The notes under the pieces were generated by a model. The model searched no databases and was not told the DNA's origin. It saw nothing but the letters and a program-made list of their open reading frames with translations. A DNA stretch of 64,000 nt, taken from positions 1 through 64,000 of the forward strand of contig JAHIWP010000073.1 in the NCBI GenBank assembly GCA_018816095.1, in the 5' to 3' direction. The stretch is from Gammaproteobacteria bacterium (GTDB lineage: Bacteria; Pseudomonadota; Gammaproteobacteria; Pseudomonadales; Pseudomonadaceae). Positions 33,198-41,662 of the stretch are shown piece by piece. Position 1 is the first letter of the stretch. Each line of letters opens with the position of its first letter. The position numbers and the translations under genes were made by a program.

Positions 33198-34640
33198 CTA
33201 TTCCATCCATTGCCGTTCATGGCGTTCGAGCAGGTTGCTGGCTTGTTCCGGGCCGTCGCTGCCGGCGGGGTAAGGGCGGGGGCTCTGGTAGTGCTGGTGC
33301 CAGCCTTTGATGATCGGGTCGACCCAGCTCCAGGCGGCTTCCACTTCATCGCGGCGCATAAACAGCGTTGAGTCGCCTTCGATCACGTCGAGCAGCAGGC
33401 GTTCGTAGGCGTCCCAGCGGCGCTGCTTGTGGAAGGCGTCGGCCAGGTTGAGGTCGAGTTCAACCGGTTGCAGGTGCATGCCTTTACCGGGGCTTTTGCC
33501 CATCAGTTGCAGGCTGATGCGTTCTTCCGGTTGCAGGCGTATCAGTAGACGATTGGCTTCGCCTTCGCCGAACAGTTGATGCGGCACCGGCTTGAATTGG
33601 ATCAGGATCTCCGACGTTTTGTGCCCCAGGCGCTTGCCGGTGCGCAGGTAGAACGGCACGCCGGCCCAGCGCCAGTTGTCGATCTCGGCCTGTACGGCGA
33701 CAAAGGTTTCGGTGTCGCTGTCGTTATCGACGTTCTTTTCGAAGTAGTAGGCCGGCACTTCCTGGCCGCCGATCTTGCCGGCGGTGTACTGGCCGCGCAC
33801 GGTCTTGTCCTGCACGTCCAGGCCGGTGATGGGTTTCAGCGCTTCGAGGATTTTTACCTTTTCGTTGCGTACTGCTTCGGCGTCGAAGCGCACGGGCGCC
33901 TCCATGGCCACCAGGCAGAGCAATTGCAGCAGGTGGTTCTGCACCATATCGCGCATGGCCCCGGCTTTTTCGTAGTAGGCGCCGCGGTTTTCTACGCCGA
34001 GGGTTTCACACACGCTGATCTGCACATGGTCGATATGCCCGGTGCGCCAGATCGGCTCGAACAGCGCGTTGGCAAAGCGCAGCGCCATGAGGTTTTGCAC
34101 GGTCTCCTTGCCCAGGTAGTGATCAATGCGGAACACCCGCGACTCATCGAACACCGCGCCGATGGCCGCGTTGATTGCCTGGGCTGACTGCAGTGAGTGG
34201 CCGATGGGCTTTTCCAGCACGATGCGCGCCTTGGGCCCGGCCAGACGGGCGACCTTCAGGTGCGAGGCGATGTCTTCGAACAGGTCGGGCGCGGTGGCCA
34301 GGTAGTAAATGCGCACGCGCTCAGGGTCTTCACCCAGGCGTTTGCCCAGGCGGCCGAAGTCGGCGCTCTGGCTGGCGTCCATCGCAAAGTAGTCGAGGCG
34401 TGCAGCAAAGCTGGCCCAGGTCTCGTTGTCGAAGTCGTTACGCGCCACTTGAGCGCGGCAATGGCGCTCAGCCAGGGCTTGATAAGCGCTACGGCTGTGG
34501 GCGCTGCGGGCCAGGGCAAGAATACGTGTATCGACGTGCAGACGACCGGCGCGGTGCAGGTGGTAGAGCGCTGGCAGCAGTTTATGCAGGGCCAGATCGC
34601 CGGTGCCGCCAAACACCAGCATGTCGCAGGGAATGCTCAA
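33198..34640 (-). CDS. zwf: Glucose-6-phosphate 1-dehydrogenase (Zwf paralogue)
   Basis: NADP(+)-dependent oxidation of glucose-6-phosphate to 6-phosphogluconolactone, entry to the Entner-Doudoroff and pentose-phosphate routes. The nucleotide motif GGTGDLA and the active-site RIDHYLGKE are intact. I place the start at the TTG codon at 34640 (480 aa), which has GGAG eight bases upstream. An in-frame ATG at 34685 (495 aa) lacks a ribosome site and is embedded in the operator. Pseudomonads often carry two or three Zwf proteins; this one, beside an RpiR regulator and pycA, matches the zwfC/PA5439 type as recalled, rather than the edd-linked copy. Confidence 0.94.
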   Translation of the reverse strand: MSIPCDMLVFGGTGDLALHKLLPALYHLHRAGRLHVDTRILALARSAHSRSAYQALAERHCRAQVARNDFDNETWASFAARLDYFAMDASQSADFGRLGKRLGEDPERVRIYYLATAPDLFEDIASHLKVARLAGPKARIVLEKPIGHSLQSAQAINAAIGAVFDESRVFRIDHYLGKETVQNLMALRFANALFEPIWRTGHIDHVQISVCETLGVENRGAYYEKAGAMRDMVQNHLLQLLCLVAMEAPVRFDAEAVRNEKVKILEALKPITGLDVQDKTVRGQYTAGKIGGQEVPAYYFEKNVDNDSDTETFVAVQAEIDNWRWAGVPFYLRTGKRLGHKTSEILIQFKPVPHQLFGEGEANRLLIRLQPEERISLQLMGKSPGKGMHLQPVELDLNLADAFHKQRRWDAYERLLLDVIEGDSTLFMRRDEVEAAWSWVDPIIKGWHQHYQSPRPYPAGSDGPEQASNLLERHERQWME

Positions 34641-34684
34641 GGTGGGAACTCCGACTTGGTTTAGCAGTGCGGGAGAGGCGGTCA

Positions 34685-34699
34685 TGTAGTATAACTACA
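34685..34699. promoter_or_regulatory. RccR/HexR-type operator TGTAGT-N3-ACTACA
   Basis: TGTAGTATAACTACA at 34685-34699 is a perfect inverted repeat with a 3-base spacer, matching the site type I recall for RccR. An additional direct ACTACAA copy follows ten bases on (34695-34701 and 34705-34711). On the minus strand the operator contains TATACT, a possible -10 box for zwf, so repressor binding would occlude polymerase. It lies in the short divergent region shared by zwf and the RpiR gene. Confidence 0.8.
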
Positions 34700-34795
34700 A
34701 GACCACTACAACCGTCGTACGCCGATCATAACCGAGTCAATACTCAGATGCGGCGTGCTTGATGGATTCGTTAGCCAAATGTCGAGCCTAAACCT

Positions 34796-35662
34796 GTGAA
34801 CCTGTTGCAACACATTGCCCAGTCGCGCGATCTACTTCGCAAATCAGAACTCAAAGTCGCTGAACATGTTCTGCTCGACCCTGCGTCAGTCATGCACAGC
34901 TCCATGGCCGAATTGGCGCACAGTGTTGGCATCAGCGAGCCGACTATCGTGCGCTTCTGCCGGGCGATTGGCTGCACCGGCTTTCAGGACCTGAAACTCA
35001 AGCTGGCGCAGAGCCTGGCGGCCGGTGCCAGTTTTGGTCAGTTTGCGATTCATGAAGATGACTCGGTCGCCGACTTCAGCCTGAAGATTTTTGACACCAC
35101 CCTGCACACCCTGATCGAGGTGCGCGAGAAGCTCGACACCCAGGCGCTGCAAAAGGCCATTGCGGCTATCGCTAACGCCCAGCGCGTGGAGTTTTACGGT
35201 TTTGGTGCGTCCGGCGCGGTGGCGGCGGATGCGCAGCACAAGTTCTTCCGTCTGCTGCTGACGGCCGCGGCTTATTCCGACCCGCATATGCAGGCGATGA
35301 GTGCGGTGACCTTGAAGCCGACTGACGTGGCGATTTGCATCTCGCAGTCCGGGCGCTCCAAGGATTTGCTTATCACCGCCAACCTGGTGCGTGAGACCGG
35401 CGCGACGCTGATCACCCTGTGCCCAAGCCAAACCCCGCTGGCCGATTTGGCCACGGTCAACCTGGCCATCGACGTGCAGGAAGACACCGAGATCTATACC
35501 CCGCTGACCTCGCGTATCGCCCACCTGGTGGTGATCGACGTACTCGCCATGGGCGTCGCCATGGCCCGCGGCCCAGGCTTGGTTAACCACCTCAAGAGCG
35601 TCAAACGCAGCTTGCGCAGCCTGCGCCTGTCGCCGAAGTCGCATAAAAGCAGCGAAGACTGA
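34796..35662 (+). CDS. rccR: RpiR-family carbon-flux regulator, RccR-like
   Basis: A 288-aa RpiR regulator: N-terminal helix-turn-helix (about 1-77, MAELAHSVGISEPTIVRFCRA) and a C-terminal SIS sugar-phosphate domain (about 110-255) with the ligand loops GFGASGAVA and ISQSGRSKD. RccR represses and activates central carbon genes in response to 2-keto-3-deoxy-6-phosphogluconate and controls flux between the glyoxylate shunt and pyruvate metabolism. Position next to zwf and upstream of pycA, and sequence opening MNLLQHIAQSR, fit RccR rather than HexR, which is the edd/zwf-linked paralogue with a different N-terminus. The start is GTG at 34796. Autoregulation through the shared operator is likely. 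Confidence 0.82.
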   Translation: MNLLQHIAQSRDLLRKSELKVAEHVLLDPASVMHSSMAELAHSVGISEPTIVRFCRAIGCTGFQDLKLKLAQSLAAGASFGQFAIHEDDSVADFSLKIFDTTLHTLIEVREKLDTQALQKAIAAIANAQRVEFYGFGASGAVAADAQHKFFRLLLTAAAYSDPHMQAMSAVTLKPTDVAICISQSGRSKDLLITANLVRETGATLITLCPSQTPLADLATVNLAIDVQEDTEIYTPLTSRIAHLVVIDVLAMGVAMARGPGLVNHLKSVKRSLRSLRLSPKSHKSSED

Positions 35663-35847
35663 GGCGGCCGCAGGCCGTCTGAATACATCTAGGCGCGATC
35701 CGCGAGGCCGCTCGCCGGGTTGCGCAGCGCTGAGCCCGGTTTCGTTGCGCCGGGGCTGATGTCATCGCCGCGTTATCGCATGGCCATCAAACCGTCATAT
35801 TCAGAGTCGATGCTGGTACTCCCTTATTCAGCTTGGGAGTTGCCCCT

Positions 35848-36072
35848 ATGTCTGGCTATTTGGATAAACCGCAGGCTCATGAAACTAGCGACGCCAAAGC
35901 ACGGCGCAAGATCCTCGATCAACGCCGCATGGAATACCGGCGCGCCATCGAGGCGCATGCCGAGCAGCGCCGCTTACAGCAGCAGTGGGTGGATTACCCC
36001 GAGCTGATTGCCGCTAACTACCTGGCTGGGAAGCAGGCGACGGCTCAGCGAAACGCTCCGCCAGGGCGTTGA
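35848..36072 (+). CDS. Small charged helical protein, unknown
   Basis: A 74-aa basic protein I do not recognise. After MSGYLDKPQAHE a single long charged helix is likely (KARRKILDQRRMEYRRAIEAHAEQRRLQQQW), then a short conserved-looking VDYPELIAANYLAG. The ATG at 35848 follows a GGGAG site. Its 3' end overlaps the convergent LysR gene by 59 bases, which lowers confidence slightly, but codon use and the ribosome site support it. Confidence 0.6.
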   Translation: MSGYLDKPQAHETSDAKARRKILDQRRMEYRRAIEAHAEQRRLQQQWVDYPELIAANYLAGKQATAQRNAPPGR

Positions 36073-36976
36073 TCAGGCTGCGTTGATCGCGCACGAAGGC
36101 GAAAAACGCCTGGGCCACCGGTGACAGGTACTTGCCGCGCGGGTGCACCAGGCACCAGCTGCGCAGCAGCGGCAGCTCGGCCACTGGCAGCTCACGCAGG
36201 GCGCCGCACTCCAACTCGCGGCGCACCGCGTGGCGCGGCAGCAGCGCCAGGCCGAGGCCGGCGATCACCCCTTCACACTGTCCTTCTATAGAGCCGACTT
36301 CCAGGGTGTGGGCGAAGTGCGCACGCTTCTGGTGGCAATACTCTTCGCAGGCCTGGCGGGTGCCGGAGCCGGCCTCGCGGATCAGCAGCGGGAAGGGTGT
36401 GAGGTCTGGCAGGCTTAAGGCGCCCTGGTTGCACAGGGGGTGATCGGGCGGCGCCACGGCGATGATCGGGTTGTTCAGGAACGGCAGAAACTCCAGATTC
36501 ATATCTGTGGGCACCCGCGACATGATGAGCAAATCATCGCGATTGGCGTTCAGGCGCTTGATCGCCTGGCTGTGATTGGTGACCACTAGCTGTAAGTTGA
36601 CTTCTGGGTATTGCCGGCGAAAAGCAGCGAACAGGTGGGGAATGAAGTACTTGGCGCTGGATTCTACGGCCAGGCTCAATTGCCCTTGCAGTGAGCCCTG
36701 CAGGTCAGAAAGCTGCATGTCGAAACTTTCCAGGCGGCCAAAAATATCCGCGCTGGCGCGTTGCAGGGCTTCGGCCGCTTCGGTCAGGTAGAGCTTCTTG
36801 CCAACGTAATCAAACAGTGGCTGGCCGATCAGCTCCTCCAGTTGGCGAATCTGCAGGCTGACGGCGGGCTGAGTCAGGGCCATCTCCTCGGCTGCGCGGC
36901 TGTAAGACAGGTGGCTGCACACTGAGCGAAATACCCGAAGCTGACGAAATGTCATACGCAGCAAAGACTTACGCAC
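36014..36976 (-). CDS. LysR family regulator (CbbR-like), divergent from pycA
   Basis: A 320-aa LysR regulator with an N-terminal winged helix (about 8-68, SYSRAAEEMALTQPAVSLQIRQLEE) and a periplasmic-binding-like effector domain (about 95-305) with VTNHSQAIKRL. The pattern resembles CbbR-type regulators. The frame starts at GTG 36976; an ATG at 36955 (MTFRQLRVF) is an equally credible start. It is divergent from pycA and is its most likely direct regulator, as with the PA5437/PA5436 arrangement recalled from P. aeruginosa. Effector is unknown; pyruvate- or acetyl-CoA-related signals are plausible. Confidence 0.9.
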   Translation of the reverse strand: MRKSLLRMTFRQLRVFRSVCSHLSYSRAAEEMALTQPAVSLQIRQLEELIGQPLFDYVGKKLYLTEAAEALQRASADIFGRLESFDMQLSDLQGSLQGQLSLAVESSAKYFIPHLFAAFRRQYPEVNLQLVVTNHSQAIKRLNANRDDLLIMSRVPTDMNLEFLPFLNNPIIAVAPPDHPLCNQGALSLPDLTPFPLLIREAGSGTRQACEEYCHQKRAHFAHTLEVGSIEGQCEGVIAGLGLALLPRHAVRRELECGALRELPVAELPLLRSWCLVHPRGKYLSPVAQAFFAFVRDQRSLINALAERFAEPSPASQPGS

Positions 36977-37164
36977 GCTTATTACCTATATGGCTGGCGA
37001 TTCTGCGGTCAACTATAAGTCTTAGCTAATACTAAACCCAATAAATATTGATTTTGGTTATTCACCTGCTCGGCGTAGTTTGAGCGCCTGACCGCCGTTG
37101 CTGTTGCGGTCGCACGTAGACCGCTTTGTCGGTTGCCTGTTCACGTGATCGAGGATGCTGGCTC

Positions 37165-38580
37165 GTGATCAAGAAAATCCTGATAGCCAACCGCGGTGAG
37201 ATTGCCGTACGCATTGTGCGAGCCTGTGCCGAAATGAATATTCGTTCGGTCGCGGTGTATTCCGATGCCGACCGCCATGCCCTGCATGTCAAACGTGCAG
37301 ACGAGGCGCATGGCATTGGTGAGGACCCGCTGGCGGGTTATCTGAACCCGCGCAAGTTGGTCAACCTGGCCGTGGAAACCGGCTGCGACGCCCTGCATCC
37401 GGGTTATGGCTTTCTCTCGGAGAACGCCGAACTGGCGGAAATCTGCGCCGAGCGCGGGATCAAGTTTATCGGCCCGAGCGCCGAAGTGATCCGCCGCATG
37501 GGTGACAAGACTGAAGCGCGGCGCAGCATGATCAAGGCCGGTGTGCCGGTGACGCCGGGCACCGAAGGCAACGTGGCGGATATCGCCGAAGCCCTGCGTG
37601 AGGGCGACCGCATCGGCTATCCGGTGATGCTCAAGGCCACTTCCGGCGGCGGCGGTCGCGGCATTCGTCGGTGCAACAGCCGCGAAGAGCTCGAACAAGC
37701 CTTCCCGCGGGTGATTTCCGAAGCCACCAAGGCCTTTGGTTCGGCGGAAGTGTTCCTGGAAAAATGCATCGTTAATCCCAAGCACATCGAGGCGCAGATC
37801 CTCGGTGACAGTTTCGGCAATGTGGTGCACCTGTTCGAGCGTGATTGCTCGATCCAGCGGCGTAACCAGAAACTCATTGAAATTGCCCCCAGCCCGCAGC
37901 TGACCCCCGAGCAGCGCGCCTATATCGGCGACCTGTCGGTGCGTGCGGCCAAGGCGGTGGGTTACGAGAACGCCGGCACCGTGGAGTTCCTGCTCGCCGA
38001 GGGCGAGGTGTACTTCATGGAGATGAACACGCGGGTGCAGGTGGAGCACACCATCACCGAGGAAATCACCGGCATCGACATCGTCCGCGAGCAGATCCGC
38101 ATCGCCTCGGGCCTGGAACTGTCGATCAAGCAGGAAGACATCATCCACCGCGGCTTCGCTCTGCAGTTCCGCATCAATGCCGAAGACCCGAAAAACAACT
38201 TTCTACCTTCGTTCGGCAAGATCACCCGCTACTACGCGCCCGGCGGTCCCGGCGTGCGTACCGACACGGCGATCTACACCGGTTACACCATTCCGCCGTA
38301 TTACGACTCCATGTGCCTGAAGCTGGTGGTCTGGGCGCTGACCTGGGAAGAAGCCCTGGCTCGCGGCCTGCGCGCCCTGGATGACATGCGCGTGCAAGGG
38401 GTGAAAACCACCGCCGCCTATTACCAGGAAATTCTGCGTAACCCGGAGTTTCGCAGCGGTCAGTTCAACACCAGTTTCGTCGAGGCGCACCCTGAGCTGA
38501 CCGAGTACTCGATCAAGCGCAACCCGTCGCACCTGGCCATCGCCATCGCCACCGCCATTGCTGCCCACGCCGGCCTGTAA
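37165..38580 (+). CDS. pycA: Pyruvate carboxylase subunit A (biotin carboxylase)
   Basis: A 471-aa biotin carboxylase subunit of two-subunit pyruvate carboxylase: ATP plus bicarbonate carboxylates biotin carried on PycB. Motifs are KKILIANRGEIAVRI at the start, the ATP-grasp glycine loop SGGGGRGIRR (about 166-175), the metal-binding EMNTRVQVEHTITEEITG (about 286-303), and the C-terminal biotin-carboxylase domain. The start is GTG at 37165, with GAGGA ten bases upstream. Sixteen bases separate it from pycB. Together they give oxaloacetate from pyruvate, the anaplerotic reaction. Alternative reading as AccC is rejected because of the pycB neighbour. Confidence 0.95.
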   Translation: MIKKILIANRGEIAVRIVRACAEMNIRSVAVYSDADRHALHVKRADEAHGIGEDPLAGYLNPRKLVNLAVETGCDALHPGYGFLSENAELAEICAERGIKFIGPSAEVIRRMGDKTEARRSMIKAGVPVTPGTEGNVADIAEALREGDRIGYPVMLKATSGGGGRGIRRCNSREELEQAFPRVISEATKAFGSAEVFLEKCIVNPKHIEAQILGDSFGNVVHLFERDCSIQRRNQKLIEIAPSPQLTPEQRAYIGDLSVRAAKAVGYENAGTVEFLLAEGEVYFMEMNTRVQVEHTITEEITGIDIVREQIRIASGLELSIKQEDIIHRGFALQFRINAEDPKNNFLPSFGKITRYYAPGGPGVRTDTAIYTGYTIPPYYDSMCLKLVVWALTWEEALARGLRALDDMRVQGVKTTAAYYQEILRNPEFRSGQFNTSFVEAHPELTEYSIKRNPSHLAIAIATAIAAHAGL

Positions 38581-38595
38581 GGGAAGGATCAGAAC

Positions 38596-40419
38596 ATGAG
38601 CAAGCCCGTTACTCACAAAAAAATCACCGTCACCGACACCGTCCTGCGCGATGCCCACCAGTCGTTACTCGCCACGCGCATGCGCACCGAGGACATGCTG
38701 CCGATCTGCGACAAGCTCGATCAGGTTGGCTACTGGTCGCTGGAAGTCTGGGGCGGTGCGACCTTCGACGCCTGCATTCGCTTCCTTAAGGAAGACCCCT
38801 GGGAGCGCCTGCGCAAACTCAAGGCGGCGCTGCCCAACACCCGGCTGCAGATGCTCCTGCGCGGGCAGAACCTGCTCGGCTACCGCCACTACAGCGACGA
38901 CGTGGTCAAAGCCTTCGTGGCCAAGGCGGCAGTCAACGGCATCGACGTGTTCCGCATCTTCGACGCGATGAACGACGTGCGTAATCTGCGCGTCTCGATC
39001 GAGGCGGTGAAAGCCGCCGGCAAGCATGCCCAGGGCACTCTGAGTTACACCGTCAGCCCGGTGCATACGGTTGAGGCCTACGTGAAGCAGGCCAAGGCCA
39101 TGCAAGCCATGGGCATCGACTCGGTGGCGATCAAGGACATGGCCGGCCTGCTCACGCCCTATGCGGCCTTTGAGCTGGTCAAGGCGCTGAAGGCCGAGGT
39201 CGATCTGCCGGTGTTTATCCACAGCCACGACACCGCTGGCATGGGCGCGATGTGCCAGATGAAGGCGATTGAAGCCGGTGCCGATCATATCGACACCGCC
39301 ATCTCCAGCATGGCCTGGGGCACCAGCCATCCGGGCACCGAGTCGATGGTCGCGGCGCTCAAGGGCAGCCCGTACGACACCGGTTTGGACCTGGCGCTGC
39401 TGCAGGACATCGGCCTGTACTTCCATGCGGTGCGCAAGAAGTACCACCAGTTTGAAAGCGAGTTCACCACCGTCGACACCCGCGTGCAGGTCAATCAGGT
39501 GCCGGGCGGGATGATGTCCAACCTGGCCAACCAGCTCAAAGAGCAGGGCGCGCTGAACCGCATCAACGAAGTGTTCGCGGAAATCCCGCGGGTGCGTGAA
39601 GACCTCGGCTTCCCGCCGCTGGTCACGCCGACTTCACAAATTGTCGGCACTCAGGCGGTGTTCAACGTGCTGGCTGGCGAGCGCTACAAGACCATCACCA
39701 ACGAGGTGAAACTCTACCTGCAGGGCCGTTATGGCCTGGCGCCGGGCAAGATCAACGAGCAGCTGCGCAAGCAGGCGATCGGTAGTGAAGACGTGATCGA
39801 CGTGCGCCCGGCGGACCTGCTCAAGCCGGAAATGGCCAAGCTGCGTGAGGAAGTCGGCAGCCTGGCGCACTCCGAAGAAGACGTGCTGACCTATGCCATG
39901 TTCCCGGACATTGGGCGCAAATTCCTCGAAGAGCGCGCTGCCGGCACCTTGAGCCCGGAAGTGCTGCTGCCGATCCCGGAAGCAGGCGGTGTGGCCCCGG
40001 CCAGTGGCGAAGGCGTACCGACCGAGTTTGTAGTGGATGTGCACGGCGAAAGCTACCGCGTCGATATCACCGGTGTCGGGGTGAAGAGCGACGGCAAGCG
40101 CCACTTCTACCTGTCCATCGACGGCATGCCGGAAGAAGTGGTGTTCGAGCCGCTCAACGATTTTGTTGCCGGCAGCGGTAACAAGCGTAAGCAGGCCAGC
40201 GCACCGGGCGATGTCAGCACCAGCATGCCGGGCAATATCGTCGAGGTGCTGGTTAAGGTCGGCGACACGGTCAAGGCCGGCCAGGCGGTGCTGATCAGCG
40301 AAGCGATGAAGATGGAAACCGAAGTGCAGGCGCCGATTGCCGGTACCGTGAAAGCGGTGCATGTGGCCAAAGGCGACCGGGTCAATCCGGGTGATGTGCT
40401 GGTGGAAATCGACGGTTAA
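38596..40419 (+). CDS. pycB: Pyruvate carboxylase subunit B (carboxyltransferase/BCCP)
   Basis: A 607-aa protein with an N-terminal carboxyltransferase TIM-barrel (about 10-280, TVLRDAHQSLLATRMRT; metal site HSHDTAGMG), a conserved carboxylase linker domain (about 300-480) and a C-terminal biotinyl domain (about 535-607) with the target lysine in EAMKMET. It transfers the carboxyl group from biotin to pyruvate, giving oxaloacetate. It is often labelled oxaloacetate decarboxylase alpha (oadA), but no beta or gamma membrane subunits are present and the biotin carboxylase lies directly upstream, so the carboxylase role is favoured. Two terminators follow. Confidence 0.95.
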   Translation: MSKPVTHKKITVTDTVLRDAHQSLLATRMRTEDMLPICDKLDQVGYWSLEVWGGATFDACIRFLKEDPWERLRKLKAALPNTRLQMLLRGQNLLGYRHYSDDVVKAFVAKAAVNGIDVFRIFDAMNDVRNLRVSIEAVKAAGKHAQGTLSYTVSPVHTVEAYVKQAKAMQAMGIDSVAIKDMAGLLTPYAAFELVKALKAEVDLPVFIHSHDTAGMGAMCQMKAIEAGADHIDTAISSMAWGTSHPGTESMVAALKGSPYDTGLDLALLQDIGLYFHAVRKKYHQFESEFTTVDTRVQVNQVPGGMMSNLANQLKEQGALNRINEVFAEIPRVREDLGFPPLVTPTSQIVGTQAVFNVLAGERYKTITNEVKLYLQGRYGLAPGKINEQLRKQAIGSEDVIDVRPADLLKPEMAKLREEVGSLAHSEEDVLTYAMFPDIGRKFLEERAAGTLSPEVLLPIPEAGGVAPASGEGVPTEFVVDVHGESYRVDITGVGVKSDGKRHFYLSIDGMPEEVVFEPLNDFVAGSGNKRKQASAPGDVSTSMPGNIVEVLVKVGDTVKAGQAVLISEAMKMETEVQAPIAGTVKAVHVAKGDRVNPGDVLVEIDG

Positions 40420-40423
40420 CCTC

Positions 40424-40478
40424 AGAAGCCCCGGCTGTTTGAACAGGCATTTGAATGGCTTTTTTGGGGCTTCTTTTT
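40424..40478 (+). terminator. Terminator of the pycAB operon
   Basis: AGAAGCCCC (40424-40432) pairs with GGGGCTTCT (40466-40474), followed by TTTT. It lies five bases past the pycB stop. The inner 33 bases hold a further small A/T-rich structure. Confidence 0.8.
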
Positions 40479-40567
40479 ACATCGCTGGCGCTGCTGTTGA
40501 GCAGCGTTGGTAAGGGTTTTAGGCCGCGTGCCTGAGTCCCGAGGGAGCCTTAGGGCTCCCTTTTTTT
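40479..40567 (+). ncRNA. Candidate small RNA between tandem terminators
   Basis: Between the pycAB terminator and a second strong one lies about 60 bases with a hairpin CGCTGCTG...GAGCAGCG (about 40488-40506). The second terminator therefore has no gene of its own unless a short transcript starts here. No open frame fits. The alternative is simple read-through insurance. No promoter was identified by eye. Confidence 0.35.
40543..40567 (+). terminator. Second, strong terminator
   Basis: GGGAGCC TTA GGGCTCCC (40543-40560), stem of seven with a tiny loop, followed by seven T residues (40561-40567). A textbook intrinsic terminator about 90 bases after the first one. Confidence 0.9.
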
Positions 40568-40719
40568 CGGTTATGCCCCGCTACGCTCAGCAAGGCTCTG
40601 TAGCCTGGTTGGGCGCAAACTGCGAGTATCAGCACGCTTGCGGAGGGGCATGACCTTTTATGCAGGAGATAGGACGCGTTCGGCGTCTATCTGCAGGTAA
40701 ATCGGCAGAGGTATGCACT

Positions 40720-41661
40720 GTGAGTCTGGATCCGGTTGTGCTGTTTTTTGTCTTCGGGCTGGTGGCTGGCCTGCTGAAAAGTGAGCTGAAACTACCGCCA
40801 GCCTTGTATGAAACCCTGTCGATCCTGTTGTTGCTGGCGATTGGTCTGCACGGTGGCGTAGAGTTGGCCGAGCAAGCCAGCTGGCAACTGCTCGGCCAGG
40901 CGGGGTTGGTGCTGGGGCTGGGCGTGGTGTTACCGCTGCTGGCGTTTGCCGTATTGCGCGGCCTGGGCTTTGACCGGGTCAATGCGGCGGCCGTGGCGGC
41001 GCACTATGGTTCGGTCAGTGCCGGTACCTTTGCCGTGGTGGTGGCCTACATGCTGGCCAAGGGCATCGAGTTCGAAAGCTACATGCCGCTGTTTGTGGCG
41101 ATTCTGGAGATCCCGGCGATTCTGGTCGGTATCCTCCTGGCCAAGGGGTTGGCGCGCGATACCGACTGGGGCGAACTCGGTCGGGAGATCTTCCTGGGCA
41201 AGAGCATCATGTTGCTGCTCGGCGGCCTGATCATTGGCGCAATCGCCGGCAAAGAGGGCATCAAGCCGCTGGAGCCGCTCTACACCAGCATGTTCAAGCC
41301 CGTGCTGGCGTTCTTTTTGTTGGAAATGGGTCTGATTGCCTCCGGGCAACTCGGTGCGTTGAAACAGTTTGGCCTGCGCCTGCTCGGCTTTGCCTTGCTG
41401 ATGCCGCTGCTGGGCGCGCTGATCGGCGCGTTGCTCGGGCGCTTTATGGGGCTGTCGCTGGGCGGTACGGCCGTGTTGGCGACCTTGGCTGCGTCGGCCT
41501 CGTATATTGCGGTGCCGGCGGCGCTGCGTCTGGCCTTGCCACAAGCCAACCCGTCACTGTCGCTGACCGCTTCACTGGGCATCACCTTTCCCTTCAACAT
41601 TCTGCTGGGCATCCCGCTGTACCTGATGCTGGCCGAACAGCTTATTGCCTGGGGGTTCTGA
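40720..41661 (+). CDS. sbtA: SbtA-type sodium-dependent bicarbonate permease
   Basis: A 313-aa polytopic membrane protein with about ten helices of the DUF897/SbtA family, which in cyanobacteria imports bicarbonate with sodium. Conserved-looking regions are LPPALYETLSILLLLAIGLHGGVEL early, AAHYGSVSAGTFAVVVAY (about 90-107) and AASASYIAVPAALRLALP near the end. The start is GTG at 40720, with CAGAGG eight bases upstream; an ATG 60 bases earlier is in frame but adds no conserved sequence. The PII-like sbtB gene follows by one base. Position directly after pyruvate carboxylase suggests supply of bicarbonate for anaplerosis. Transport in this organism is inferred, not shown. Confidence 0.87.
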   Translation: MSLDPVVLFFVFGLVAGLLKSELKLPPALYETLSILLLLAIGLHGGVELAEQASWQLLGQAGLVLGLGVVLPLLAFAVLRGLGFDRVNAAAVAAHYGSVSAGTFAVVVAYMLAKGIEFESYMPLFVAILEIPAILVGILLAKGLARDTDWGELGREIFLGKSIMLLLGGLIIGAIAGKEGIKPLEPLYTSMFKPVLAFFLLEMGLIASGQLGALKQFGLRLLGFALLMPLLGALIGALLGRFMGLSLGGTAVLATLAASASYIAVPAALRLALPQANPSLSLTASLGITFPFNILLGIPLYLMLAEQLIAWGF

Positions 41662-41662
41662 T

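Noticed and set aside
34796..35662. Identification of the RpiR regulator as HexR
   Set aside because: HexR of pseudomonads has a different N-terminus and lies with edd/zwf-1. The neighbours here and the sequence opening fit the RccR paralogue.
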